Shown: in pieces, positions 26,068 to 34,631 of the stretch
How the letters are laid out: every line of letters begins with the position of its first letter
Numbering within the stretch: the first letter of the stretch is position 1
NCBI GenBank assembly: GCA_964522015.1
Contig: CAZFST010000003.1
Span: 102,541 to 166,540, forward strand
Reading direction: 5' to 3'
DNA length: 64,000 nt
From: QQWI01 sp964522015
GTDB lineage: Bacteria; Bacillota; Clostridia; Peptostreptococcales; Acidaminobacteraceae
Made by a program: the position numbers and the translations under genes
The notes under the pieces: model-generated
The model's input: the letters and a program-made list of their open reading frames with translations, nothing else
Database searches by the model: none
What the model was told of the DNA's origin: nothing

Positions 26068-27390
26068 ATGTCTAAATACGAGTCTGAAATTGAATTGGAT
26101 AATCATCCTTCTGCTAAATCCACCCGGTCAAAAAAGAAAAGCAAAGTCAACAGACATAAATTCTTAAATCGCCTGTTAATGATTCTCTTAATCGGTTCTG
26201 TTGCGGGCTATAGTTTGTACAGTTACTTTAAAAATCCGACTGAACTGGTACAATTGCGGTTTGGGACGGTGCAATTAACTTCAAAACATGCAGGTATCAT
26301 TCTTCGGGATGAGGTGGTCGTTTATAGTATGAATGCCGGTGTCTTTACGCCGGAAGTTCTCGATGGTGAGCGGGTCAAAAAGAATCAACGAATTGGTGCT
26401 CTAGTTGTGGATGAAAAGGTAGCTTCTAAAACAGATGATTCCCCAACAGCAGAAGCTCCATCTGTTATACCGGATGTGATAGGAACTCAACCGGTTCTTG
26501 TGGATCAAAAAACTTTGGAAACAGAAGCGCGAGGCATTTACGACACTTTGATTCAAGCACTGAAGGGCAAGCGGTTTATAGAAGCTGAAAATATGAAAAA
26601 AGAGCTCAACTTTAAATTAGACAGATTAAAACGTCTGAAGGAAGAGTCAAGTGCAAATGCTTTCTATTTACAAGCCAATCGCACGGGTTCTGTTGGTAGT
26701 CAAAGTGCTTCAACTGGACAAACTATACCAATTCAAGCTATTGAGTCGGGGCTTGTCACTTATTATTTTGATCAGATGGAGGCGCAACTCCATTACGAAA
26801 ATCGCTATAAAATTATGTTTGAACAATTGTTTAAAAGTGAAATTCCCACTCAGAACCGCCAGACTTTAGGTGCAAAACCCAAAGAAGCGCTCTTTAAAAT
26901 TGTCAGTCCTGAGGTATGGTATTTAGCCTGTCAAATCGGTTTAAATGAATTTGACCTTTTTAAGCGTGAAGCTAAAGTAACGGTTCAATTAGGCACTGAG
27001 CAAGTTGAAGCAAGGGTCGAGGAGACCTTTGCTTCAGGGCAAGATGGGGTCTTGATTTTACGCCTTACACAACAAGCTTCCATGATGCATAATCAACGTA
27101 AAGTGGCTGTGACCCTAGTCCGCGATGAAGTCAAAGGCTTATTGATGCCAAAGGATTCCCTGGTTAAAAAAGATGGGCAAGATGGGGTTTATAGCGTTAA
27201 TCGGAATCGGCAGGTCGTTTTTAAACCCGTTCAAATTATTGCATCTAAGGAGTCTGATTACATTGTCATCGAAGGTCATTTTACCCGTGTAAACGATAAA
27301 GGTGAAACCATTCAAATACAGACATTACAAGAAGGCGAACAAATCCTACGAACCATTGGTAATCGGGTTGAAGGGGATATTCTCGAATAG
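26068..27390 (+). CDS. HlyD-like membrane-anchored adaptor protein of the division cluster
   Basis: 440 residues. A basic N-terminus (KSTRSKKKSKVNRHK) precedes one membrane helix at about 37-53. The rest is extracytoplasmic: a lipoyl-like half-motif (VFTPEVLDGERVKKNQRIGALV), a charged helical stretch and a closing beta-barrel-like part (VKGLLMPKDSLVKKDGQDGVYSV). This is the layout of HlyD/RND adaptor proteins and of the HlyD-like proteins found before ylmE in many Clostridia. No transporter partner is present, so efflux is doubtful. It precedes ylmE by 17 bp with an acceptable ribosome site. Confidence 0.75.
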   Translation: MSKYESEIELDNHPSAKSTRSKKKSKVNRHKFLNRLLMILLIGSVAGYSLYSYFKNPTELVQLRFGTVQLTSKHAGIILRDEVVVYSMNAGVFTPEVLDGERVKKNQRIGALVVDEKVASKTDDSPTAEAPSVIPDVIGTQPVLVDQKTLETEARGIYDTLIQALKGKRFIEAENMKKELNFKLDRLKRLKEESSANAFYLQANRTGSVGSQSASTGQTIPIQAIESGLVTYYFDQMEAQLHYENRYKIMFEQLFKSEIPTQNRQTLGAKPKEALFKIVSPEVWYLACQIGLNEFDLFKREAKVTVQLGTEQVEARVEETFASGQDGVLILRLTQQASMMHNQRKVAVTLVRDEVKGLLMPKDSLVKKDGQDGVYSVNRNRQVVFKPVQIIASKESDYIVIEGHFTRVNDKGETIQIQTLQEGEQILRTIGNRVEGDILE

Positions 27391-27407
27391 GAAGCAAGAG
27401 GTGCAAG

Positions 27408-28109
27408 ATGGAATGGCTTAATGATAATCTCCAAGAAATTCAGCATCAAATCCTAGAAGCCTGTCAAAGATCTGGGAGAGAAATCAGTGAAATCACCTTG
27501 ATAGGTGTTTCAAAAACTATTGATCCTGAAGTGGTGAATGCATCGCTTAAAATAGGTATCGAAAACTTGGGTGAAAGTAAACCACAAGAAATCCTCCGGA
27601 AGTTTCCTCTGATTGATCAACCGGCCAAATGGCATATGATTGGGAATCTGCAGGGGAATAAGGTAAAGATGATTATCGATAAAGTTCAGATGATTCAATC
27701 TGTTGATAGTCTTAAGCTGGCAGAAGAAATCGGTAAGCGAGCTTTGGCAATTGGTATTGTTATGCCGATTTTGATTCAAGTTAACATTGGAGATGAAGGA
27801 CAAAAAAATGGTATCAGCATTGACCAATTAGAATCCCAATCAAAACTGATTGCTGAGGTTGCGGGGATTCAAGTAGAGGGCTTGATGTGCATCGCACCCT
27901 ATTTTGATAATCCGGAGGACGTTCGTCCTTATTTTAAAAAAATGAAATCTCTTTTTGAACATCTGAAAGAAATGGCGTATAATGAAATGACAATGAAATA
28001 TTTATCCATGGGTATGACCCATGATTTTAAGATCGCTATCGAAGAAGGTGCTAACATCATCCGAGTTGGCACGGGTCTGTATGGCAAGCGAAACTATCAA
28101 GGGGGCTAA
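27408..28109 (+). CDS. ylmE: YggS/YlmE pyridoxal-phosphate homeostasis protein
   Basis: 233 residues, normal for the COG0325 family, a PLP-binding TIM barrel without known catalysis that maintains free PLP and amino-acid balance. The PLP lysine is in LIGVSKTID. Other conserved pieces are ENLGESKPQEILRK, WHMIGNLQGNKVK and the phosphate-binding C-terminal LSMGMTHDFKIAIEEGANIIRVGTGLYG. It directly precedes sepF (one base gap), as in Bacillus and Clostridium. Confidence 0.95.
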   Translation: MEWLNDNLQEIQHQILEACQRSGREISEITLIGVSKTIDPEVVNASLKIGIENLGESKPQEILRKFPLIDQPAKWHMIGNLQGNKVKMIIDKVQMIQSVDSLKLAEEIGKRALAIGIVMPILIQVNIGDEGQKNGISIDQLESQSKLIAEVAGIQVEGLMCIAPYFDNPEDVRPYFKKMKSLFEHLKEMAYNEMTMKYLSMGMTHDFKIAIEEGANIIRVGTGLYGKRNYQGG

Positions 28110-28110
28110 T

Positions 28111-28599
28111 ATGGCTAATAAATTATTGAGTACATTTAAGAATTTTTGGGGTTTTGAAGAAGCTGAAGAAGAAGAAGAAGAAGTTATTGAAGAAAAAGTG
28201 GTAAAAGAGACGCAAGCACCTGTTTATACCCCTGCTTCAACTTCGTTTTTTACACCCCAATCCAAGAATCGTGTTGTTAATATTCACAGCAATGCCAATA
28301 TGAAAATTGAAGTATTTCAACCGCAAACCTTTGAAGCTGCTGTTGAAATTGTTGAATGTTTACGAGCAAAAAAACCAGTCATTATCAATTTAGAAGCGAT
28401 TCCATCAGATTTAGCGAGAAAAATATTTGATTTTCTAAGTGGGGCCCTTTGCGCCATAGACGGTAAAGCAGAAAAAATTTCTAGAGGCATTTTCTTGCTA
28501 GCGCCTACAAATGTTGAAATCAATGGAAAAATCACATCAGAAGGCACAGTCAATACAGACGAAAATCTCATTGAAAGTACGTTCTTTCAATTTAAGTAG
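28111..28599 (+). CDS. sepF: Cell division protein SepF
   Basis: 162 residues from the ATG at 28111 after gggggct. The N-terminal MANKLLSTFKNFWGF is the amphipathic membrane-binding helix. An acidic linker of consecutive Glu follows, then the conserved SepF core (VFQPQTFEAAVEIVECL, VIINLEAIPSDLARKIFDFLSGA, ISRGIFLLAPTNVEI). SepF anchors FtsZ to the membrane and arranges the ring. It sits in the classic ylmE-sepF-ylmG order. Confidence 0.97.
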   Translation: MANKLLSTFKNFWGFEEAEEEEEEVIEEKVVKETQAPVYTPASTSFFTPQSKNRVVNIHSNANMKIEVFQPQTFEAAVEIVECLRAKKPVIINLEAIPSDLARKIFDFLSGALCAIDGKAEKISRGIFLLAPTNVEINGKITSEGTVNTDENLIESTFFQFK

Positions 28600-28612
28600 A
28601 AAGTAGGTTCAA

Positions 28613-28885
28613 ATGCTAAGCATGACGGTTATGATCTTTTCTCAGGTCCTTATCTATTTGTTGTTAGTAAGGGCAGTTATGTCGTGGATTGTAAAAGATT
28701 ACAGTCACCCTTTTGTAAAACTGGTTTATCAGTTGACTGAGCCACTCTTGACACCCATGCAGAAATTATTTACACAACTTGGCCTCAATCGTGGGGGCAT
28801 CGACTTTTCTTTCCTTGCAACATTTTTACTCATTCAATTTCTCACACAAGCGATTGTAGTGGCTCTTAATAATGCCGGACTCTAG
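28613..28885 (+). CDS. ylmG: YggT/YlmG family membrane protein
   Basis: 90 residues with two membrane helices, at about 4-24 and 65-85, and the family-typical loop between them (SWIVKDYSHPFVKLVYQLTEPLLTP). YlmG proteins affect membrane organisation and division; their molecular role is unclear. The ribosome site is weak (gaaagtagg). The end overlaps ylmH by 14 bp. Confidence 0.92.
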   Translation: MLSMTVMIFSQVLIYLLLVRAVMSWIVKDYSHPFVKLVYQLTEPLLTPMQKLFTQLGLNRGGIDFSFLATFLLIQFLTQAIVVALNNAGL

Positions 28886-29678
28886 TCGCTGTCACCAAAT
28901 TATGAAATCTCTGATGGTTCCAGAATCTTGTCAAGATGGATTTGTGGCTGCTTATCAGGCGATTGAGAGATGTGACCGTTTTCACGAAAGACAGTTTACA
29001 TCATTTTTAGATCCAGAGACTATAAACTTTGTGAAAAAGTTAAATTCTCAGAATGATGGTACTCTTATGTTCTTTGGTGGCTATAAAGATGCAGAGTATC
29101 AGATGCTTGGCGTCTTTCCTAGCCACGAACAGCCATCACAAGCTGAGTTTCCATTAACACTCATGGCATTCGATTATACAACTCAATTTGGTACCATTGC
29201 TCACAAAGATGTATTAGGGGCTTTGATGTCCCTAGGCCTTGAAAGAAAAGTATTTGGCGATTTATTGGTCCATTTGGGTCATGTTGAATTTTTAGTTAAG
29301 TCTAGCTTAGTGCAATACGTTCAGAGTCATCTTGATCAAGTCAAGCACATGGGTATCAATTTAAAAGAATTGCCACTTGAATTATTGCAGCCCCCAGTTC
29401 AAGAGCGGATACCGGTCTGTTTTTCAGTACCTTCCCTGCGATTAGATGCTGTGGTGGCTGGTGCCTTTAATTTATCTCGTACCCAAGCTGTCAATTATAT
29501 TCAACAAGGCTATGTCAAGTTGAATTATAGTGTCATGGATAAAGTTGATTACCATGTGGTCCCAGAAGACTTGATTAGCGCAAGACGGTTGGGTCGCTTT
29601 TATGTTGGTGAGAGTCAAGGTTTTTCTAAAAAAGGGAAATTACGCATAGCTGGTGAGAAGATACTGATTAAAGTTTAG
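28872..29678 (+). CDS. ylmH: YlmH, S4-domain RNA-binding protein
   Basis: 268 residues. The N-terminal half contains the YlmH motif FTSFLDPETINFV and FFGGYKDAEYQMLGVFP. The C-terminal S4 domain begins LRLDAVVAGAFNLSRTQAVNYIQQGYVKLNY. YlmH binds 50S-peptidyl-tRNA complexes and takes part in ribosome quality control. The ATG at 28872 overlaps ylmG; a second in-frame ATG at 28902 is possible, and neither has a strong ribosome site, so coupled translation is likely. Confidence 0.93.
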   Translation: MPDSSRCHQIMKSLMVPESCQDGFVAAYQAIERCDRFHERQFTSFLDPETINFVKKLNSQNDGTLMFFGGYKDAEYQMLGVFPSHEQPSQAEFPLTLMAFDYTTQFGTIAHKDVLGALMSLGLERKVFGDLLVHLGHVEFLVKSSLVQYVQSHLDQVKHMGINLKELPLELLQPPVQERIPVCFSVPSLRLDAVVAGAFNLSRTQAVNYIQQGYVKLNYSVMDKVDYHVVPEDLISARRLGRFYVGESQGFSKKGKLRIAGEKILIKV

Positions 29679-29739
29679 ATGTTTATTTTTATTGCAAGAC
29701 TTACTTTTGACACTCAAACCATCCGTAGAGGGAGCCCAG

Positions 29740-30363
29740 ATGATCACACCGTTAGACGTTCAAAAAAAAGTATTCAATAGAAGTTTAAGGGGTTTTAGTG
29801 AAAGAGATGTAAATCATTTTTTACAGGAAGTAGGGCAATCTTTGGAGAAGCATATCAACGATAATGCTGAACTAAAAGAACGTATGGTTCGTGTGATGGA
29901 CGAAGTCGGTAAATACAAAGCCATAGAGACAACCTTGTCAGAAACTTTAATCGTTGCTAAGAAGGCTGCTGATGATTTAATCAGTGTTTCAAAAAAAGAA
30001 GCTGAACAGATTATCGCCAGTGCGAAGTTGCAAGCCTATACCATTGAAGAGCAGACAAGACGTGATATACAAGCGCTTCAAACACAACGGATGATGATGG
30101 AAAAGGATTTGGATGGATTCAGACTCCGAATGGAATCCCTGCTGCGGGCGCAATTAGATGTTGTCTCTCATTATAAAGGGGATATAGATCACCAACCCCA
30201 ATTACAGCAACATTCCCAAGTTCAATTGCATGCAAAAGCACCGACACAGCAGCAAGTACAACAGCCCCAACAACAAGTGCAACCACCGCAGCCGCAATTG
30301 CAACCGGAATCACACCAACAGAATCAGCATCAAGCACAGTCGCAGTTGACTCGTTCTGTCTAA
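29740..30363 (+). CDS. divIVA: DivIVA-family cell-pole/division protein with Gln-rich tail
   Basis: 207 residues from the ATG at 29740 (agaggga upstream); an upstream ATG at 29692 has no such site. The N-terminal lipid-binding domain is clear: ITPLDVQKKVFNRSLRGFSERDVNHFL, then a coiled coil to about residue 145. From about 148 the protein turns into a Gln/Pro/His-rich low-complexity tail (Q makes up about 40%). DivIVA marks curved membranes at septa and poles and recruits division partners. It closes the sepF cluster before the ileS T-box. Confidence 0.95.
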   Translation: MITPLDVQKKVFNRSLRGFSERDVNHFLQEVGQSLEKHINDNAELKERMVRVMDEVGKYKAIETTLSETLIVAKKAADDLISVSKKEAEQIIASAKLQAYTIEEQTRRDIQALQTQRMMMEKDLDGFRLRMESLLRAQLDVVSHYKGDIDHQPQLQQHSQVQLHAKAPTQQQVQQPQQQVQPPQPQLQPESHQQNQHQAQSQLTRSV

Positions 30364-30444
30364 AATTGAATCTTACATGGCCATATTTAGTCATGTAGAG
30401 CATAGGGATTTTGTATGGGGGGGGCATGGGTTTTGTGTATGCCC

Positions 30445-30473
30445 TTGACGAAACCTGACCTTTACATTATAAT
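30445..30473 (+). promoter_or_regulatory. Promoter of the ileS T-box transcript
   Basis: TTGACG at 30445-30450, exactly 17 bp, then TATAAT at 30468-30473. Confidence 0.85.
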
Positions 30474-30479
30474 GTGAAC

Positions 30480-30776
30480 AATTACATGCATTTTGGATTT
30501 GGATGCCACAGCGATTGCTGACATTCAAATCTTACTAGCAATCTAAAAGCGTTGATGAGGCAAGTAGGTATTAAGTGTTCTTAAGAGAGTCGATGGTAGG
30601 TGGAAATCGATGGACGCCAGTACTGAAGATCCCCTCGGAGCTATGACTTTGAAATTTCAGTAAGAGTCATCGGTGGTCCCCGTTACGGCTATTTAAGTGA
30701 CGTTTGATTTTTAAACGTAATTAGGGTGGTACCGCGTTAATTCGTCCCTGAGCAGATGCTCAGGGACTTTTTTATT
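30480..30776 (+). promoter_or_regulatory. T-box riboswitch (isoleucine) upstream of ileS
   Basis: The T-box core AGGGTGGTACCGCG is at 30724-30737; its TGGT bulge fits the ACCA end of tRNA-Ile. In stem I, the base helix GAGG (30557-30560)/CCTC (30633-30636) encloses AAGTAG on the 5' side and GAAGATC on the 3' side; ATC at 30629-30631 is the likely specifier codon. A strong terminator ends the leader: 10-bp stem (30745-30754 with 30759-30768) and T6. Uncharged tRNA-Ile should favour antitermination and ileS expression. Together with its promoter it fills the 430-bp gap between divIVA and ileS. Confidence 0.95.
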
Positions 30777-30792
30777 TTAAGGAGGCGTTATA

Positions 30793-33700
30793 ATGGCATA
30801 TCGAGAACTAAAACAAGGACCAGTTGCTCAATCGGAACATCAAGTTGCTGAGTATTGGAAAACAATTGACTTATTAGAAAAGAGCATTACAACACGTGAA
30901 GGTAAAGAAAGCTTTGTCTTTTTTGAAGGCCCCCCGACTGCTAATGGCAGACCGGGCATTCACCATGTCTTGGCACGGGCTCTAAAGGACGCTGTATGCC
31001 GTTTTAAAACCATGGAAGGCTATCAAGTCAAGCGTAAAGCTGGCTGGGATACCCATGGCCTACCCGTTGAGATTGAAGTGGAAAAACGCATTGGTCTAGA
31101 AGATAAACAAGCCATTGAAGCCTATGGCATCGGCAACTTTAATCAAGCCTGCAGAGACTCTGTCTTTGAGTACGAAGGCCTATGGCGTGATATGACAGAG
31201 AAAATGGCCTATCTTGTAGACCTTGATAACCCTTATATCACCTTAGACAACAATTATATCGAGTCGGTTTGGTGGATTTTAGACAAGTTTTTCAAGGAAG
31301 ATTATATCTACGAAGGCCACAAAATTTTGCCTTATTGCCCACGGTGTGGCACAGGTCTAGCCTCCCACGAGGTTGCCCAGGGGTATATGGAGAAAAAGAC
31401 AACTACAGTTGTTGCAAAGTTCAAAGCAGTGGATGAAGATGCCTATTTCTTGGTATGGACCACAACCCCTTGGACCCTTGCGGCCAATGTTGCTTTGACG
31501 GTCAATCCAAAAGAGACCTATTTAAAAGTACGCTTTGAAGAAACAGTCTACTACATTGAAAAAAATCTAGCACCTAAAGTACTAGAGGGTGAGTTTGAAG
31601 TCCTTGAAACCATGCTTGGTGCTGCACTTGAACATAAAAGATACGAGCAGATCATGCCATTTGTCACAGCTGATAAGGATTGCTTCTATGTGACGCTGGG
31701 TGATTATGTTACCACAGAAGATGGTACGGGTATTGTCCATACGGCACCGGCTTTTGGTGAGGACGACTATCAATTAGGATTAAAATACGGCTTGCCAGTG
31801 CTACAGCCAGTTAACGAAGAAGGCAAATACACGGCTACCCCTTGGGAAGGCCAGTTTGTTATGGATGCCGATATCGAGATTATTAAGTGGTTAGCCCTTG
31901 AAGGCAAACTCTTTAAAAAGCAACGTATTGAACACAATTATCCACACTGCTGGAGATGCAAAACACCACTTCTTTACTATGCAAAACCAAGCTGGTACAT
32001 TGAAATGACCCGTTTGAAAGACCAATTGATTGCGAACAACAATACCGTAAATTGGTTCCCTAATTATGTGGGCGAAAAGCGCTTTGGTAACTGGTTGGAA
32101 AACCTCAATGATTGGGCAATTTCAAGAAGCAGATACTGGGGAACACCACTTAACATCTGGCGCTGCGATTGTGGCCATATTCGATCAGTAGGCTCAAGAC
32201 AAGAGCTGATTGATAACGCTGTTGAAACGGTCACCATGGACATTGACCTCCATAGACCAGCAGTTGACGATATCCATCTCCACTGCGAAAAGTGTTCTGG
32301 TCATATGACACGAGTGCCAGAAGTCATTGATTGCTGGTTTGACTCAGGAGCCATGCCGTTTGCACAGCACCATTACCCATTCGAAAACAAAGAGAATTTT
32401 GATTCCCTTTACCCTGCTGATTTTATTTGCGAAGGTATTGATCAAACAAGGGGCTGGTTCTATTCACTACTGGCCATCTCAACATTTGTCATGGGTGTAT
32501 CTCCTTATAAGAATGTTTTAGTTAACGACCTAGTAGTTGATAAATTCGGTAAAAAAATGTCGAAATCTAAAGGCAATACCATCGACGCCTTTAAATTGCT
32601 TGAGCAATACGGCGCAGATGCCACCCGTTGGTACATGTATTACGTGTCACCAGCATGGCAGCCTACTAAATTTGACGAAGATGGCCTAAGAGAAATCAGT
32701 GCAAAATTCTTGGGAACATTAAGAAATTCATATGCCTTCTTCACCCTCTACGCCAATGCAGACCAATTGGATGTGGCTAGTTTTGATGTGCCAGTTGCAA
32801 GTAGACCAGAAGTTGACCGTTGGATGCTTTCAAAACTCAACAATTTGATCAAAGAAGTGACAGAAGATTTTGCTGTCTACGATTTAACCCGTGCTTCTAG
32901 AAAAATTCAAGAATTTGTTGTGGAAGACCTTTCAAACTGGTATATCCGTAGATGCAGAAGAAGATTCTGGGCTACAGAACTGACAGATGATAAGAAGGCT
33001 GTTTACAAAACAACCTATGAGGTTCTTGAAACCCTTGCGCGATTGATTGCACCTCTTGTGCCATTTATCAGCGAAGAAATCTATCAAAATCTAACTGGAA
33101 AAGAGTCGGTCCATTTGGCAAATTATCCAAAAGTGGATCTGAATTTAATCGATGATCATACTGAAAAGCGTATGGATCTAGTCAGAGAATTAGTTGGTCT
33201 TGGCCGTGCTGCCCGAGAAGGGGTTAAAATTAAAGTGCGTCAGCCAATTGCAAAGGTACTTGTAGATGGCTCCCACCAAGCGCTGATCGGGGACTTAGTG
33301 GCTCTGATACAAGAAGAATTGAATGTTAAAGAAGTCGTCTTTGAAGCTCACCTTGATCAATTTATGAATTTCTCATTAAAGCCTAACTTTAAGACAGCAG
33401 GCCCAATACTCGGAAAACGCATGGGTGCTTTCGGAAAAGCGCTGACAGAATTAGATGCTGCGGTGTGGGCACTTAAATTCAAAAACGGCGACTCAATTAC
33501 ACTTTCACTAGATGGTGAATCATTTACTCTAGATCAAGAACATGTTCAAGTGATTATTGCTTCTAAAGAGGGTTTCACTGTAGAAATGGCAAACAATCTA
33601 TTTGTGATTTTAGATACAACGTTAAATGAAGATTTAATTTGCGAAGGGTATGCCCGGGAGTTTGTGTCAAGAATACAACAGCTTAGAAAGTCCAGTGGCT

Positions 33701-33888
33701 TTGAAGTCATGGATGAGATTCATATCACTTACAACTCAACTGAAATATTCGAAAAAGCAATTGGTTTGTATGAGGACTATATCAAAGGTGAAACCCTGGC
33801 TAAGAGTTTGACATTAACAAAAGAGGGTACATTTGAATCATTCGAACTTAATGGCGAGTTGACAGCAATCTCTGTTGTAAAAGCATAA
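30793..33888 (+). CDS. ileS: Isoleucyl-tRNA synthetase, IleRS2 type with GIHH active-site motif
   Basis: 1031 residues, the length of eukaryote-like type 2 IleRS rather than the ~920 of Bacillus-type IleRS1. It charges tRNA-Ile with isoleucine in the cytoplasm. The class I HIGH signature is rearranged: PTANGRPGIHHVLAR gives G55-I-H-H58 where HxGH is expected. The KMSKS loop is intact (588-592). The editing domain lies in between, with GTGIVHTAPAFGEDDY, and tRNA-anticodon and extra C-terminal domains follow. Type 2 enzymes are naturally poorly sensitive to mupirocin. Expression is under the T-box just upstream; ribosome site aaggagg. Confidence 0.97.
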   Translation: MAYRELKQGPVAQSEHQVAEYWKTIDLLEKSITTREGKESFVFFEGPPTANGRPGIHHVLARALKDAVCRFKTMEGYQVKRKAGWDTHGLPVEIEVEKRIGLEDKQAIEAYGIGNFNQACRDSVFEYEGLWRDMTEKMAYLVDLDNPYITLDNNYIESVWWILDKFFKEDYIYEGHKILPYCPRCGTGLASHEVAQGYMEKKTTTVVAKFKAVDEDAYFLVWTTTPWTLAANVALTVNPKETYLKVRFEETVYYIEKNLAPKVLEGEFEVLETMLGAALEHKRYEQIMPFVTADKDCFYVTLGDYVTTEDGTGIVHTAPAFGEDDYQLGLKYGLPVLQPVNEEGKYTATPWEGQFVMDADIEIIKWLALEGKLFKKQRIEHNYPHCWRCKTPLLYYAKPSWYIEMTRLKDQLIANNNTVNWFPNYVGEKRFGNWLENLNDWAISRSRYWGTPLNIWRCDCGHIRSVGSRQELIDNAVETVTMDIDLHRPAVDDIHLHCEKCSGHMTRVPEVIDCWFDSGAMPFAQHHYPFENKENFDSLYPADFICEGIDQTRGWFYSLLAISTFVMGVSPYKNVLVNDLVVDKFGKKMSKSKGNTIDAFKLLEQYGADATRWYMYYVSPAWQPTKFDEDGLREISAKFLGTLRNSYAFFTLYANADQLDVASFDVPVASRPEVDRWMLSKLNNLIKEVTEDFAVYDLTRASRKIQEFVVEDLSNWYIRRCRRRFWATELTDDKKAVYKTTYEVLETLARLIAPLVPFISEEIYQNLTGKESVHLANYPKVDLNLIDDHTEKRMDLVRELVGLGRAAREGVKIKVRQPIAKVLVDGSHQALIGDLVALIQEELNVKEVVFEAHLDQFMNFSLKPNFKTAGPILGKRMGAFGKALTELDAAVWALKFKNGDSITLSLDGESFTLDQEHVQVIIASKEGFTVEMANNLFVILDTTLNEDLICEGYAREFVSRIQQLRKSSGFEVMDEIHITYNSTEIFEKAIGLYEDYIKGETLAKSLTLTKEGTFESFELNGELTAISVVKA

Positions 33889-33932
33889 ACATCAATCGCT
33901 GATCTAAAGCATAAACAGAAAGAGGACATTTA

Positions 33933-34631
33933 ATGAAAATAGGTATAATTGGGGCCATGGATTATGAAGTGGCCAGATTGGTTGAGGCCATGGACAATGT
34001 CTCACAAAAGACAGTTGCCGGAATGGTTTATCATCAGGGTATGCTGCATAAAAAAGACGTTGTAGTAGTGGTTTCAGGCATTGGTAAAGTCAATGCCGCT
34101 TTATGCGCACAGATTCTGGCTTCAGAATTCAGTGTTACGCATATGATCAATACTGGGGTCTCGGGTGCTGTTAAAGACTTTTTAGAGGTCGGTGATATTG
34201 TAATCTCCACTGACTTAAAGGAGCATGACTTTGACGTCACTGGATTTGGTGGTTTTGCATTTGGTGAAATACCACGGATGGCAACCTCCACTTTTATAGC
34301 GGATGAGGCTCTAAGACAGTTAGCGCTTACGGCTACAAAGAAAAATGTCACAGATCATAAGGTCTACGAAGGCCGAATTGTTTCGGGTGATCAATTTGTG
34401 GCTTCTGTGGAGAAAAAAGATTTTTTACTCTCTGAATTCGATGCAACCACCACGGAGATGGAAGGGGCAGCAATCGGCCATGCTTGCTATCTTAACAACA
34501 TTCCATTCGTGATTATCCGAGCCATGTCAGATAAAGCTGATGGTTCGGCTCATGTAAATTTTGAAACATTTAGCAAGCAGGCCGCCATTAATTCGTCTAA
34601 CATTGTTTTATCAATGCTTGAGGGGATGTAA
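33933..34631 (+). CDS. mtnN: 5'-methylthioadenosine/S-adenosylhomocysteine nucleosidase
   Basis: 232 residues, full length for MtnN/Pfs. It cleaves adenine from MTA, SAH and 5'-deoxyadenosine, clearing inhibitors of SAM enzymes. Motifs are IGAMDYEVARLVEAM at the start, the loop INTGVSGAVKDFLEVGDIV, the catalytic region EMEGAAIGHACY and VIIRAMSDKADGSA with the catalytic Asp. Start after agaggac. It overlaps rluD by one base at the stop (TAATG), so the genes are coupled. Confidence 0.96.
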   Translation: MKIGIIGAMDYEVARLVEAMDNVSQKTVAGMVYHQGMLHKKDVVVVVSGIGKVNAALCAQILASEFSVTHMINTGVSGAVKDFLEVGDIVISTDLKEHDFDVTGFGGFAFGEIPRMATSTFIADEALRQLALTATKKNVTDHKVYEGRIVSGDQFVASVEKKDFLLSEFDATTTEMEGAAIGHACYLNNIPFVIIRAMSDKADGSAHVNFETFSKQAAINSSNIVLSMLEGM

